Assembly (NCBI GenBank): GCA_017542245.1
Contig: JAFXXN010000003.1
Coordinates: 30,643-94,642, forward strand
Length of the DNA stretch: 64,000 nt
Reading direction: 5' to 3'
Origin: Lachnospiraceae bacterium
Lineage (GTDB): Bacteria > Bacillota > Clostridia > Lachnospirales > Lachnospiraceae
The notes beneath the pieces were generated by a model. That model ran no database searches. It was not told the origin of the DNA and was given only the letters and a program-made list of their open reading frames with translations. The translations under genes and the position numbers were made by a program. Positions 41,486 to 52,500 of this stretch are shown piece after piece. Position 1 is the first letter of the stretch, and each line of letters begins with the position of its first letter.

Positions 41486-42853
41486 TTAAATCTTCTTTGC
41501 TATCTCTGTACTTTTATTCTTTCCGCCAGAATGTTTCAAAAAAGCATAAAATCCAAAGCAGAGCAATATCTGGACAATAGTGGAACAAGGAGTTGCCAGT
41601 CCTATATGAAACAATGAAACAGGTTCCCAGTTACACATTATAAGGCTGACAGGAATACGTACCGCAAAGGCTCCGATAAGGCCCTGTACCATGACAAAAG
41701 TAGTATTTCCTCGTCCATTGTAAAATCCTATGAAACAGAAAAGGAAGCATGTAAAAAGACAATCAATTGCATATGCCTGTAAATATTCTGCCCCGGCCAT
41801 GATTACATCACTATCTTTTGCAAACAGTCCCGTTAAAAGATCTCCCTTAAAGAACGCCAAAACAAACATTGTCACACCGAAAATAAACGATACCGCAATA
41901 GAACTTTTAAGTGCTTTAAGCGCCCTGTCCATTTTTCCTGCACCGATATTCTGAGCTACAAAAGCTGAAATTGACTGCATGAACGAGGCCGGAACAAGCA
42001 TAATAAACCCACATACCTTCTGAGCCAGCCCCACTCCTGCGGAAGCATTGACTCCCAAGGTATTAACTATCGCCTGAAGTACCAGGAACGATATTCCTAC
42101 CAGAAAATCCTGAAGCGCTATCGGAAAACCAAGCTTTAATACCATTCCTATTATTTCTTTGTCAAATCTGATCATTTTCATAGAGAAAACGAATGAGAAC
42201 TGCTTCTTTCTGATTATGATCAATGAGAACAAAACACTTAGAAGCTGTGCTGAAACAGTCGCTATAGCGGCTCCCATAGCTCCAAGTTTAAATACAGCTA
42301 TCAGTAAAAGGTCTCCCGCAATATTGAAACCGCAGGCAATTGCAACCGTCATAAGCGGAGTTTTGGAATCCCCCATACTCCTGAATATCGCTCCTATCAG
42401 GTTATATGAAACTATGGCAAGCATTCCTGCTCCACATATTCTTATATAGTCTATCGTCTGCGAGAAAGCATCTTCAGGAGCTTTCATGATTGTGGCAATT
42501 CCTTCGGCGAATATCGGAATAAGCACCGATAATGCAACTCCTATCAATGCAAAAAGGGCTATACTTGCACCTATAATGGCTCCACCCTTCTTAGCATTAC
42601 CCATTCCTATCTGCTGACCAAAATAAATAGTAGTGCCCATGGCCAGGCTTATTATCAGATTCCCCAGGGTAAGCATAATCTGTGATCCCGTAGAAACAGC
42701 GGAAACATCTTCGGGTGTTGCAAATTGTCCTACCACAAAGAGGTCTACCGCTCCGTACATTGCCTGTAAAAACATTGCAAACATAACAGGAAGGGCAAAC
42801 TTCATCAGTGGTCCTAATATTTTTCCTTCAGTAAAATTTTTTTCTGTATTCAT
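41486..42853 (-). CDS. MATE family efflux transporter
   Basis: The 455-residue protein has two six-helix halves of MATE type: ILGPLMKFALPVMFAMFLQA, AVDLFVVGQFATPEDVSAVS and GMGNAKKGGAIIGASIALF, then GFPIALQDFLVGISFLVLQ. It exports organic cations or drugs using a sodium or proton gradient. It lies 31 bp upstream of the methyltransferase, so it may be cotranscribed with lar genes; a functional link is not evident. It has AAGGG before the start. Confidence 0.93.
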   Translation of the reverse strand: MNTEKNFTEGKILGPLMKFALPVMFAMFLQAMYGAVDLFVVGQFATPEDVSAVSTGSQIMLTLGNLIISLAMGTTIYFGQQIGMGNAKKGGAIIGASIALFALIGVALSVLIPIFAEGIATIMKAPEDAFSQTIDYIRICGAGMLAIVSYNLIGAIFRSMGDSKTPLMTVAIACGFNIAGDLLLIAVFKLGAMGAAIATVSAQLLSVLFSLIIIRKKQFSFVFSMKMIRFDKEIIGMVLKLGFPIALQDFLVGISFLVLQAIVNTLGVNASAGVGLAQKVCGFIMLVPASFMQSISAFVAQNIGAGKMDRALKALKSSIAVSFIFGVTMFVLAFFKGDLLTGLFAKDSDVIMAGAEYLQAYAIDCLFTCFLFCFIGFYNGRGNTTFVMVQGLIGAFAVRIPVSLIMCNWEPVSLFHIGLATPCSTIVQILLCFGFYAFLKHSGGKNKSTEIAKKI

Positions 42854-42923
42854 TTTTTCCCTTAAGTATAATGTTATTGTATTTTAGCAAAAAATATACT
42901 CTTTTACAATCGATTTTTAAATA

Positions 42924-43811
42924 TCAGGAAATATTGCCAAGATAATACAGCACTTCTTTTTGTATACGGTTCCAAACATGCTTTTTATCTCCGCTCCAGA
43001 GCGGTGCTACAAGGATTTTTTTATCTCCGTCTCCCGTAAGCCGGTGTATCACGACATTATCAGGGATAATACTCACACACTCTTTAAGGATATGTATATA
43101 TTCATCTTCTGAAAGTACTTTTATTTTCCCTTCCAGATATTCTTTTTCAAGATCCGTTCCTTTCAGAACATGCAGCAGTTGAAGCTTAATGCCGTTTACA
43201 CCACTATCGCAGACATATCTCACGGTTTCTTTCATTTCTTTTTCGTTTTCCCCCGGAAGACCCAGGATTACATGTGTTATCACTTCGATACCACGTTTTT
43301 TCAGTTCGCTTACAGCTCGGTCATACACATCAAGTGAATATCCACGTCTTATATAATCTGCGGTATCAGGATGTATTGTCTGCAGTCCAAATTCAACCCA
43401 TACAGGTTTGATACTGTTATATTCTTCCAGAATATCAAGCACGAAAGGCTGCAGACAGTCCGGCCGGGTCGCTACGGACAAAGCAACTATGTCCGGGTGA
43501 CGGATTGCTTCGGTATACAGCCGTCTTAATGTTTCCCTATCTCCGTATGTATTTGTATATGCCTGAAAATAGGCAATAAATTTTCCGTCAGTTATTTTGG
43601 AAACCAGTTTCTTTTTTCCCTCATTGATCTGTTCGTTAATAGATTGCTTCACATCTCCGGCGAATTCTCCGCTGCCTCCCTCAGAACAAAATATACAGCC
43701 GCGAGTATCTATTTTCCCATCTCTGTTTGGACAGGTAAAACCGGCATTCAGAGCAATTTTATAAACCTTACAGCCAAATCTGTTTTTCAGATAATCATTA
43801 AGCAATATCAT
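42924..43811 (-). CDS. TIGR01212 family radical SAM protein (YhcC-like)
   Basis: The 295-residue protein has NAGFTCPNRDGKIDTRGCIFC, with cysteines spaced as in the YhcC/TIGR01212 family (Cys about 26, 38 and 41), and later SVATRPDCLQPFVLDILEEY and GLQTIHPDTADYIRRGYSL. The chemistry is unknown, although the group has been linked to tRNA modification. It starts divergently from the GGDEF gene with GGAG upstream and ends 70 bp before the MATE gene. Confidence 0.88.
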   Translation of the reverse strand: MILLNDYLKNRFGCKVYKIALNAGFTCPNRDGKIDTRGCIFCSEGGSGEFAGDVKQSINEQINEGKKKLVSKITDGKFIAYFQAYTNTYGDRETLRRLYTEAIRHPDIVALSVATRPDCLQPFVLDILEEYNSIKPVWVEFGLQTIHPDTADYIRRGYSLDVYDRAVSELKKRGIEVITHVILGLPGENEKEMKETVRYVCDSGVNGIKLQLLHVLKGTDLEKEYLEGKIKVLSEDEYIHILKECVSIIPDNVVIHRLTGDGDKKILVAPLWSGDKKHVWNRIQKEVLYYLGNIS

Positions 43812-43889
43812 TTTTATTTACTCCGCTCTATAATTCAAGGTGATTTATTTCTTTTGGATATAGCAAAAAGTATATATAACCCGTTCAGA

Positions 43890-43918
43890 TTGATTTTTTT
43901 ATAAATATGTGTTAAAAT
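43890..43918 (+). promoter_or_regulatory. Promoter of the GGDEF gene
   Basis: TTGATT (43890-43895), a 17-bp spacer and TAAAAT (43913-43918), about 40 bp before the start. Confidence 0.6.
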
Positions 43919-43956
43919 AAATTTTATTGATAAAATATTAAAAAGGACCGGATCAA

Positions 43957-45333
43957 ATGATAAAACGAGGCATTTCACTGCGAAAGTTAAATATTATCAT
44001 GCTGATATCTGCCGCTCTTATTTCTATCGGTTTGTTTCTTGCCATGAACCGAACGAGCAGTATTTATGCAGAAACCCATACGATCACACAAAATCTTATA
44101 GAATGGCAGCGGAGTTCCTATGACCTCCAGACCGCATCCGATTATCTGACTGAACAAATGAGAAATTTTGTCGCTACGGGCGACAGAGTTTACCTGGATA
44201 ATTATTTTTATGAGGCAAAGGTTGCAAAGCGACGCGATAAAGCCCTGGAATTACTTGAAAAGACTCACAGTAAGACTACTGCATTCCGTGACCTTAATGC
44301 AGCCATGCAGGAATCTTTAAGTCTTATGGAAAAGGAGTATTATGCCGCACGTCTCACCATCCTGGCTTATGGGTATGATGTAACAGAATATCCGGAAGAA
44401 ATACAAAACGTAAAACTGATAAAACCGGATACTGAGCTGACTCCCAAACAAATGAAAGAAATGGCTATAATGCTGATGATCGGTGACGAATACAACAGTC
44501 GTAAAGATGTCATTTCATCCCATATGAACAGCTGCATTAAAGACCTTGATGAGGAAATGCATAACGAACAGCTTAAAAATACCGATACACTTGATAAGCA
44601 GGTCTTTATAGAACATCTTTTAACAATACTTCTTATAGCCGTTTTGCTGATCATAGTCATTCTTACATCAAGGCTTATAATAATTCCGTTAAATCACTCG
44701 GTAGAACTTATAAGAGAAGAACAGGATATACCTATCAAAGGTGCATATGAAATCCGCTTTCTTGCAAAGACTTATAATCTTATGCACCACACCAACCTCC
44801 AAAATAAAGAAAAACTGACCTATGAAGCTACACATGACAAACTTACAGGTCTGTACAACAGAAGAGGATATGATTTTCTCATGAATAATATAGACCTTGA
44901 AACTTCTGCCCTGCTGCTCTTCGATCTTGATAAATTTAAATCCATAAACGATACTTACGGACATGATGTAGGAGACAGAATATTAGTTAAAACAGCAGAT
45001 GCTATTTTCGGAAGTTTCAGAGCTCAGGACTATATCTGCAGGATCGGCGGCGATGAAATGGCTGTCATCATGGTCCACAGTGATTCTTCTCTTGCCCCTC
45101 TTTTAGAAAAAAAGATTGCTAAGATAAATACAATTTTAAGTAACAAAACCGACGATGATCCGACCATTTCCATAAGCGTTGGAGTAGCTTTCGGAGAAAA
45201 AGGCATTACCGCCGAAACTCTTTTCAAACGTGCAGACACAAGCCTTTACAAAGTTAAAGGCCATGGAAAAAAAGGCATATATTTTTATAAACCTGAAAGA
45301 AAGAAAAAAAGCGGTAAATCTGCAAACAATTAA
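43957..45333 (+). CDS. Membrane diguanylate cyclase-like GGDEF protein
   Basis: The 458-residue protein has a membrane helix at about 14-30, an extracytoplasmic helical sensor domain of four-helix or CHASE3 type (EQMRNFVATGDRVYLDNYFY), a second membrane helix at about 220-240, a short linker and a C-terminal GGDEF domain (LTYEATHDKLTGLYNRRGYD; LFDLDKFKSINDTYGHDVGD). The active-site motif is RIGGDEMAVI, i.e. GGDEM in place of GGDEF. It would make c-di-GMP if active. It is convergent to the cyclase-family gene with only 22 bp between. Confidence 0.9.
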   Translation: MIKRGISLRKLNIIMLISAALISIGLFLAMNRTSSIYAETHTITQNLIEWQRSSYDLQTASDYLTEQMRNFVATGDRVYLDNYFYEAKVAKRRDKALELLEKTHSKTTAFRDLNAAMQESLSLMEKEYYAARLTILAYGYDVTEYPEEIQNVKLIKPDTELTPKQMKEMAIMLMIGDEYNSRKDVISSHMNSCIKDLDEEMHNEQLKNTDTLDKQVFIEHLLTILLIAVLLIIVILTSRLIIIPLNHSVELIREEQDIPIKGAYEIRFLAKTYNLMHHTNLQNKEKLTYEATHDKLTGLYNRRGYDFLMNNIDLETSALLLFDLDKFKSINDTYGHDVGDRILVKTADAIFGSFRAQDYICRIGGDEMAVIMVHSDSSLAPLLEKKIAKINTILSNKTDDDPTISISVGVAFGEKGITAETLFKRADTSLYKVKGHGKKGIYFYKPERKKKSGKSANN

Positions 45334-45355
45334 CAATAAATATTTTAGTAAAGTT

Positions 45356-45949
45356 TTATACCGTCATCAGGACAGCTCTGCAGGGAGCACCGTCAGATCC
45401 TGAAAGATTAAGTGGCGCAGCATTAAGTATGTATGCGCCTTCTTCTATATTCTTCAGCCTTATACCCTCAAGCAAAACTATTTCTGCACCGAGCATTATC
45501 AAATGTACCTCTTTCGGAGCGTCCTCAGGTCCTACAGTCTGAGATTCATTTCCGAACAGCTTGATACCATTTTGGACAAACACTTTTGCTGCCTCGGCTG
45601 TCATGGTCGCATTTCCTTTTACCAGTATCCTTTCTGCTGCCCGGATATCGGTTTTTCTTGCTTTTTCCAATATTATCTTAGCGTCTTCGGCACTTATATT
45701 TCCTTCATGCCCGGCAACATAAGCATATCCGACAAACTTGTCTAAAGCTACTTCGTCTATTGTTTTTCCATCATCATAAAAATGATACGGTGCGTCAACA
45801 TGTGTCCCGTTATGTGCGCACATATTAAATGCTGTAAGATTGCACATTGCACCATCACTTATCTTAAGAATTGTTTTCTTTTCCGGACTGGGATCTCCCG
45901 GAAATACCTTGCAGCCAAAAACTTCCTGTGAGATATCAAAAACTTTCAT
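45356..45949 (-). CDS. Cyclase-family metal hydrolase (kynurenine formamidase-like)
   Basis: The 198-residue protein has HNGTHVDAPYHFYDDGKTID, the metal-binding signature of the cyclase/KynB family, plus VLLEGIRLKNIEEGAYIL and a C-terminal DGAPCRAVLM. Members hydrolyse formamides, lactams or esters. The ATG at 45947-45949 is favoured by GGAAG upstream over one four codons earlier. It overlaps the preceding alpha/beta hydrolase gene by 14 bp, indicating joint translation. No tryptophan catabolic gene lies beside it. Confidence 0.85.
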   Translation of the reverse strand: MKVFDISQEVFGCKVFPGDPSPEKKTILKISDGAMCNLTAFNMCAHNGTHVDAPYHFYDDGKTIDEVALDKFVGYAYVAGHEGNISAEDAKIILEKARKTDIRAAERILVKGNATMTAEAAKVFVQNGIKLFGNESQTVGPEDAPKEVHLIMLGAEIVLLEGIRLKNIEEGAYILNAAPLNLSGSDGAPCRAVLMTV

Positions 45950-46760
45950 AGTATCTTCCATCCTTTTCTGTCTGATTTAAAAATCTTTCAGTCTCCCCCG
46001 TTAGTTCTTCAACTAAGTCGGTATCAATGTCATGACCGCAGTTGGAATAAATAACAAGCTTGCAATGCGGCAGGCATTTCGCAGTTCTCATCATCAGTTC
46101 CGGTGTACTTATAGGATCGTCAATCCCACCCAGTATCAGAGTGGGAGTCTTTATCGTCTTTAAGCTGTCACAAAGATTTTCTTCTGTTTTTAACCGCATG
46201 AGAGGTCTTCCGTAATCAATCTTTTTCTCCCTTGGATCAGCATCCGGTAATCGGCTCAGCCACTCCTCCCGTTCTTTACGTCTTGCTTCTCTTGCCGGGT
46301 CGTTATCTATAGGCGGATTAAACGGAGGCGGTGAAGAGATGAGTCCCTGCATCATCATCTGTCTGTATGACATAGCTCCTGCTGCCAGACTATGCGGTCC
46401 GGGAACTACAGCTACAAAAGCTTTTACCCTATCAGGATGACGAAGAACAAGATGCCAGCCTACTCCTGCTCCATGGGATGCTCCCATATAGAAAAATCTG
46501 TCAACTTTCAGGAAATCCGCAAGACAGACAACATCATCTGCAAATCTATCATACCAGGCATCCCCATAATCTTCAGTAACATATGATGACGGGGCAAAAC
46601 CGCGAAGTGTCAGACAGTAAACATGGTATCCCCTTCGGGAAAGTTCCTGCTGCATTCCTTTAGGATAAAATCCAACCTGTGCGGATATTACGATTTTTTC
46701 GCCTTCACCATACTCTTCATAAAACAGTTTTTTATCATCTTCGGTAACTATAAATCCCAT
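45936..46760 (-). CDS. Alpha/beta hydrolase
   Basis: The 274-residue protein has the nucleophile elbow MGASHGAGVGWHLV (Ser near residue 94), a later acid in LGGIDDPISTPEL and a His in NCGHDIDTDLVEEL, so the triad appears complete. A cap region rich in Pro and Met (SSPPPFNPPIDND) lies between. The substrate is unknown. The ATG at 46758-46760 has GGGAG upstream and is preferred to one five codons earlier. It overlaps the cyclase-family gene. Confidence 0.85.
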   Translation of the reverse strand: MGFIVTEDDKKLFYEEYGEGEKIVISAQVGFYPKGMQQELSRRGYHVYCLTLRGFAPSSYVTEDYGDAWYDRFADDVVCLADFLKVDRFFYMGASHGAGVGWHLVLRHPDRVKAFVAVVPGPHSLAAGAMSYRQMMMQGLISSPPPFNPPIDNDPAREARRKEREEWLSRLPDADPREKKIDYGRPLMRLKTEENLCDSLKTIKTPTLILGGIDDPISTPELMMRTAKCLPHCKLVIYSNCGHDIDTDLVEELTGETERFLNQTEKDGRYYESF

Positions 46761-46807
46761 AAGGTTTTCTCCCACATAAATATCTTTTCCCTGATAAATT
46801 CTAAAGA

Positions 46808-47893
46808 TTAAAAACTTACTGTAATCCTGTTTATAAAATCTCCGTCTGAAATTTTTTCATACTTTAAAGATTTTGTTATCCCTTTTATAAGTTTCAGCGA
46901 GATTTCATCCCCGTTCTTTAATACATTCTGTTCACTCCCGCTGTACTCTGTAATCATCAAAGCGGAATTATCAAGAGCAGAATACTCTATGGTTATATGA
47001 ACTTTTGGGTCCGAAACTGATGGAATTACAATTTCGTGTACAAGCTCTTCAAACACAAGTCTCATATGCTCCATCAGTTTAAAAGGGATCTGATTCTTTA
47101 TCGCATATTGATCAACATTAGCCGACATACTGATAAAGTCATAGTCCTTGTCTTCGATGTCCATTTCCAAAACTTTAAGTCTTTTCACAAAACGCCTGGT
47201 ATTCTCTTTCTTCGGATTATCAAATATTTGGTCAGGCGTCCCGTCCTCATATATACCGCCTTCATCCATGAAAAAAACTCTGTTGCATACGGCTCTTGCG
47301 AAACTCATCTCATGTGTAACGATCATGAGGGTTTTTCCGGTCTGAGCCAGCTCTCTTATAACAGACTGAACTTCACCGACCATTGTAGGATCAAGAGCTG
47401 AGGTCGGTTCGTCAAAAAGAATAACTTTTGGATCCATCGCCAGCGTCCTGGCAATTGCTATACGCTGTTTCTGGCCACCCGAAAGCTCATCAGGATAGTT
47501 CAGGGCTTTATCAGAGAGACCTACCATCCTTAAAAGCCTGATACTCTCATCGTAGGCCTCCCGTTTGCTTTTTTTAAGGATATCCATAGGCGCCAGCATA
47601 ATATTTTCAATAACAGTCAGATGCCCAAACAGATTAAAGGACTGAAAAACCATCCCCATTTTTCTTCTGATCCTGTTTATATCACATCCCGGATCCGTAA
47701 TCTCATCATCATCAATAAAAATATGTCCGGATGTAGGCTTTTCTAAAAGATTTATACATCTTAAAAGTGTGCTTTTCCCGGTTCCCGAGGGTCCTATGAC
47801 CGAAATAACATCGCCGTCATTTATCGTGACACTAACATCCTTCAGGGGAGTCGTATTAGGATATACTTTTTTTAAATGCTCTATCTTAATCAT
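46808..47893 (-). CDS. Polar amino acid ABC transporter ATPase with C-terminal GHKL-like extension
   Basis: The first 245 residues are a GlnQ-type ATPase: Walker A IGPSGTGKSTLLRCINLLE, signature DELSGGQKQRIAIARTLAMD, Walker B VILFDEPTSALDP and H-loop MIVTHEMSFARAVC. Residues about 250-361 are an extra domain with KLMEHMRLVFEELVHEIVIP, ending in KLIKGITKSLKYEKISDGDF; this resembles a degenerate RsbW/GHKL ATPase domain. The ATP is likely used for amino acid import; the tail may be a regulatory input. It overlaps the permease gene by 8 bp. Confidence 0.9.
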   Translation of the reverse strand: MIKIEHLKKVYPNTTPLKDVSVTINDGDVISVIGPSGTGKSTLLRCINLLEKPTSGHIFIDDDEITDPGCDINRIRRKMGMVFQSFNLFGHLTVIENIMLAPMDILKKSKREAYDESIRLLRMVGLSDKALNYPDELSGGQKQRIAIARTLAMDPKVILFDEPTSALDPTMVGEVQSVIRELAQTGKTLMIVTHEMSFARAVCNRVFFMDEGGIYEDGTPDQIFDNPKKENTRRFVKRLKVLEMDIEDKDYDFISMSANVDQYAIKNQIPFKLMEHMRLVFEELVHEIVIPSVSDPKVHITIEYSALDNSALMITEYSGSEQNVLKNGDEISLKLIKGITKSLKYEKISDGDFINRITVSF

Positions 47894-49463
47894 CAGTCTT
47901 TACCCCTTTTAGAATTGATTCACGTTTACGTCTTTTCGGATTAATATTTATCTCTAATTTACTGACTGCAAATCCTATAAGTATTTCGATCACAAAATAA
48001 ATGACCGTAATAGCTATTAGGGGAAAAAACGCCTCATAAGTACGGCTTCTTACGATATCTCCCATCTTAGTCAGATCTTGAACGGCAACATAACCTACAA
48101 CAGCCGTAGCTTTAATAAGTCCGACTATCTCAGCCTTGTAAGATGGCATAACTATCGGAAGTGTCTGCGGTAATATAATTCGGAAAAATGTCCTTGTATT
48201 TGAGTAACCCAAAGCATAAGCTGCCTCATACTGTCCCTTATCTATAGCACCTACTCCTGTCTTAAGCATACCTAACACCGCCGAGCCAAAAGTAAGGGTA
48301 AAAGCTATAATCGCAATAATTTTCCCGTTTATAGCGACAGAAGCAAAAATTATGTAATACAAGACCATCAAGAGAACCACTAGCGGCATGCCCTGAACAA
48401 TCCAGGTACAAAAACGCGAAATACCGTTTGTCACCCTGTTTCCGTTCCTGCAGGCCATGAACACCGAAAATCCCAATATAGTACCGAAAATAATAGACAG
48501 TATCGTGATAAGAAGCGTTGTAAGAATACCTTCAACAAACAATTTCCAACGATCTTCCTTAACAAATGTCTTATAAAAACTGTCTGCTATGCGTTCAAAG
48601 AAAGATGCCTCATTTTTCTCCTTTTTCAGTACAGCCAGCTTTGTTCCGGCAACGTAATAAGGGTCTGAAAAATTTACACTTTCCTTTCGCTCTTCAGTAA
48701 TGCTTAAACTCGCTATCGAAAAATCTGCTTTTCCGCTCTGAATATAAGGTATTAAAGCATCAAAATCCATGTTAATGATTTTCAACCCATATCCCTTAGA
48801 ATTACAGAATTCTATCGCTATAGCAACTTCAAGCCCGACTATTTTATCTCCCCTAAAATATGTAAACGGAGGATTCGCTCCTTCTGTAGCCATAATAAGC
48901 TGCCCATTCTCTGCAGGGAAAGACTCGTAATCCCGGAGCTGTTTATCATTTTCGGAACCTTCAACCCAGATTTTGGTTAATTCTTCCAGTTTTCCGTCTT
49001 TTTTATATTGTTCTAGCCACTCATTAAACTCTTTCCTTAAACTGTCTCCTTTTTCCGTCTTGGCAAAAATTGCACCCAGATCAAATTCCACAATGTTTTC
49101 AGGCAGGACAAAAAGAGCCGGATTCTCATTTGCCATAAGTTTCAGAACAGGTTCATCCCCTGCAAAGGCCTCAATCTTATTTGCCTGCAAGGCGGCTATC
49201 AAATCGGAAGTTGCGGTAAAATAGCAGATTTCTGCATTCGGAAGAGCAGCTAAAACCTGTACATCAAAAGTTGTTCCTGTCTGTACTCCGATTTTTTTAC
49301 CTTCGAGCTCATATATCGAACTGTAGTTTGCTTCTGTCTGCACCGAAGATTCATTTTTTTCTTCCTCGGATGCATTTACCGTATAATTGCCCAGATATAA
49401 GGATAATGTAAATATCAAGATTATAAAAAATAATGTTGCAAAATATTTAGTATGTTTTTTCAT
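47886..49463 (-). CDS. Amino acid ABC transporter: solute-binding domain fused to permease
   Basis: The 525-residue protein has a signal anchor, then solute-binding sequence, then a BPD_transp_1 permease (about 305-510; FVEGILTTLLITILSIIFGT, QYEAAYALGYSNTRTFFRII). The binding part is in unusual order: residues about 52-165 look like the second lobe (LEGKKIGVQTGTTFDVQVLA ... LEELTKIWVEG), and about 185-285 like the first lobe (LIMATEGANPPFTYFRGDKI ... FSDPYYVAGTKLAVLKK). This is either a circular permutation or the remains of a tandem pair. It imports polar amino acids with the downstream ATPase. Confidence 0.88.
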   Translation of the reverse strand: MKKHTKYFATLFFIILIFTLSLYLGNYTVNASEEEKNESSVQTEANYSSIYELEGKKIGVQTGTTFDVQVLAALPNAEICYFTATSDLIAALQANKIEAFAGDEPVLKLMANENPALFVLPENIVEFDLGAIFAKTEKGDSLRKEFNEWLEQYKKDGKLEELTKIWVEGSENDKQLRDYESFPAENGQLIMATEGANPPFTYFRGDKIVGLEVAIAIEFCNSKGYGLKIINMDFDALIPYIQSGKADFSIASLSITEERKESVNFSDPYYVAGTKLAVLKKEKNEASFFERIADSFYKTFVKEDRWKLFVEGILTTLLITILSIIFGTILGFSVFMACRNGNRVTNGISRFCTWIVQGMPLVVLLMVLYYIIFASVAINGKIIAIIAFTLTFGSAVLGMLKTGVGAIDKGQYEAAYALGYSNTRTFFRIILPQTLPIVMPSYKAEIVGLIKATAVVGYVAVQDLTKMGDIVRSRTYEAFFPLIAITVIYFVIEILIGFAVSKLEININPKRRKRESILKGVKTDD

Positions 49464-49547
49464 TCATAGTCCCTCTATCAGACTTATACAGATTATAAGT
49501 TATTACGGAGTTTCTGCCACCCAAAACAGCCTTTGGTCTTTTTCTTC

Positions 49548-52500
49548 TTAGCTGAGACTCTTATAAACAACTATCTCAACATTGTTCCTCAGTATTTTAA
49601 CCTTTACTTCATCCGCAACGTTTACGATAATCGATTTTTCCAATTCATCCCAAGCGTTCATTGCCTCTGCACTGTCCTGTTTATTTTTCTTTACTTCTCT
49701 TTTATACTGTTCCAAAGACCACTCGGAAACGCTTTCTGCATTTTCACTTGAAAACATTGATTCTGCTATTAAATATCTAAGTCTGCTCATAAAGCCCTTT
49801 GAAGGTACTTCAGTCTTTCCTGATGAAGCCAAAGCAAATTTCGTTTTCATTTCATCACTTAAGACTAATTCTGATTTCAGGTACAGTTCGTAATCTCTGC
49901 CCTCTGTTTCAAGCCAGTATTCTGCTTCCACGTTTCCGGCTATACTTCTGACCATTCCCATTAATTCCTCTGAAAGGAGCCTTAAGTGAAGCATCTGCTT
50001 AGGAGACAGACCGCTCTCCTCAGCCAGCCTCTCGGTCATATCAAGAGCTGAGTCCATACCTGCTCCGTTACCCTGAACCTTTACCACAGTCGATTTTACA
50101 CGTTCGGCCTTTTCCCTAGTAATGTCCGAAGTATTTTCTACTCCAAAGAATCGAATATTGGTAATAGCACATTGATCGCCTGTAAGCGAAATATAAATGT
50201 TTTTTATATCACTGTTAACAGTTGTAACATTTCTGATAAGTATACCGAAATTTTCCGTAACGGTAATAACATTCCTGCCTTCTCTCTTAAAACTTACTGT
50301 AACATCATAACCCTTTTTATTATATTCTTTCCATGCATCCCAATCTTCAAAATCATCATTTTTTGTAATCGTCAGCTTATTTTCGGCAAATCCACCGGTC
50401 TCCCAATTTTCTCCGTCAAGCCTTATAAGCGCAAATTCTCTGTAATTCTCTCCATTTACAAGTCCGTCATCCGAATTGAAAATAACCAAATACGGGCAAT
50501 GCCATACCAATCGTGAAGTCGGAAGGCTCATCGTATGGAATTTGACCGTTATTTCCTTTTCGATAGGTATACCCGCAGTAGCAGCTGTTCGGTAATTATT
50601 TACCTGAATGTTCGGTACATCGCCCTCATCACCGTTTATATAACTTATTTCTTCAGCAATCCTCTCAATATAATTATCTTCTACAAACTCTTCAGCTTTA
50701 TCTATCGTAACATCTGAAATGGTACAATATTCTCCTGTAAGTCCCAAATAGCAGTATCTTGTACTGTCAGGAAGGGCAACCGTTATCTCTATGGTCTGCT
50801 TCTGGCTCATTATCCTAATCAGAACATGGTCTTCAACCTTGACACCTTCTAATATATACTCAACCTCATTATTTTTTAACCTGTCTCCGGCATTTGCCAC
50901 TTCCGAAAGAAGTTTCTTACCGATCTTATTTTCTTTATGTTCAACCTTAACCTTTCTGGCAGATGCAAGAACAGTGGTACCGTCAAATCTGACCTCACCG
51001 TATTCGCAGTATACCATATCCTTCTTCATTTTTTCATCCGTGTACACACGTCCGTCCAGTGAATCAAATAAAACTATAGAAGGAATGTATTTGTCGGGAT
51101 CATTTGTCTTCTGAGGTGCACTTTTCAGCTGTATAGTCGTAATATTCTTAAGCATAACTATACCTTCTGATATTTCACTTCTGTACTCATCGCAGATGAG
51201 TTCATTCTTTCCTGAAAGTTCCTTTACCTCTTCCTTCTCCTGCATCTCATATTCAGCATCAAGGTCGATCAAATGGATCATCATCTTAGCAAAATCAGGA
51301 TCAAACTGAGTTCCCGAACCCTTTACAAATTCCTCTCTTATCTTCTGTTGAGGTATAGGATCCCTGTAACTTCTCCTGGATGACATTGCATCATATGCGT
51401 CCGCAACGGCAACTATCCGTGCTATCTCAGGTATATCCTTGCCCTTTAACTTTTCAGGATAACCTCTTCCGTCAAATCTTTCATGATGATAATTTGCCCC
51501 TATACTTAAATATTGGAACTCGCTTATGCCCGAAAGTATCTGCCGGCCTATTACAGGATGCTGCCTTATCTGTTCATACTCTTCTTCATTCAGTTTTCCG
51601 GTCTTATTAATTATCTCATCCTTGATTCCAATTTTTCCTACATCATGAAGTAATGCAGCATAATAAACCTCATTAACTTCTTTTTCACTTTTCCCGCACA
51701 TTATGGCTATTTTTCTGGAATATTCAGCCACCCTTGAAGAATGTCCGTGTGTATACTTATCTTTAGCATCTATTGCATTAACAAGAGCCGTCGCAGTCTG
51801 TTCAAACAGTCGCTTTGTACTCTTTTGCTGATCTTTTAAATACTCTATCTCTATCTTATTTGCACGGCCAACTGTCTCATTCATATCCATCAGTGCAAAA
51901 ACATAAAGAAGTATTGTCAATCCTACCAGCGAAATGTTTGTAAGGGAAAGTCCGTAAGCAAAAAGCTGTACCAGTGATGCAACCAATGGTACAAATGCAA
52001 AAAGGAATAACGAAATAAATATTTTTTTAGAAAGTCTTTTTCTGTTCTTAACAATCACTAAAAGCTGTAAGACCAAAATCAGCATTGGGAAAATATAGCT
52101 TATAATATATGCCGAAGATCTTTGATAATGATTTGATTCATCAAATGTATAATATATACCGGTAAACTGTGATATGATCAGCAGTAACTCACCAAGAATA
52201 AACAGGTAATTTATAAGTTTTAGTATTCCGGGGGTGTTTTTCAGATCTCCTTCATTGGTAAAAAGATCATTTAAATACAGATTAAATGCAAAAAGGAGGA
52301 ATAATGTCATAAAAAATACTATGAAATTACTGATCCTGACCATATAATACCCGGCCGAACTGACATCCCCGCGGTAAATGTATGCAAATCTGTCAAATGC
52401 AAGCAGGATCATAGCACTTACCTCTATCACGATAAGATATGTCTTCCTGCTTTTAGACAGAGTTTTATTAACAAGCACGAAGCAGGCTATACTGCCGCAT

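Noticed and set aside
44365-45336. Several minus-strand frames under the GGDEF gene
   Set aside because: They are fragmentary complements of a clear coding gene and match nothing recognisable.
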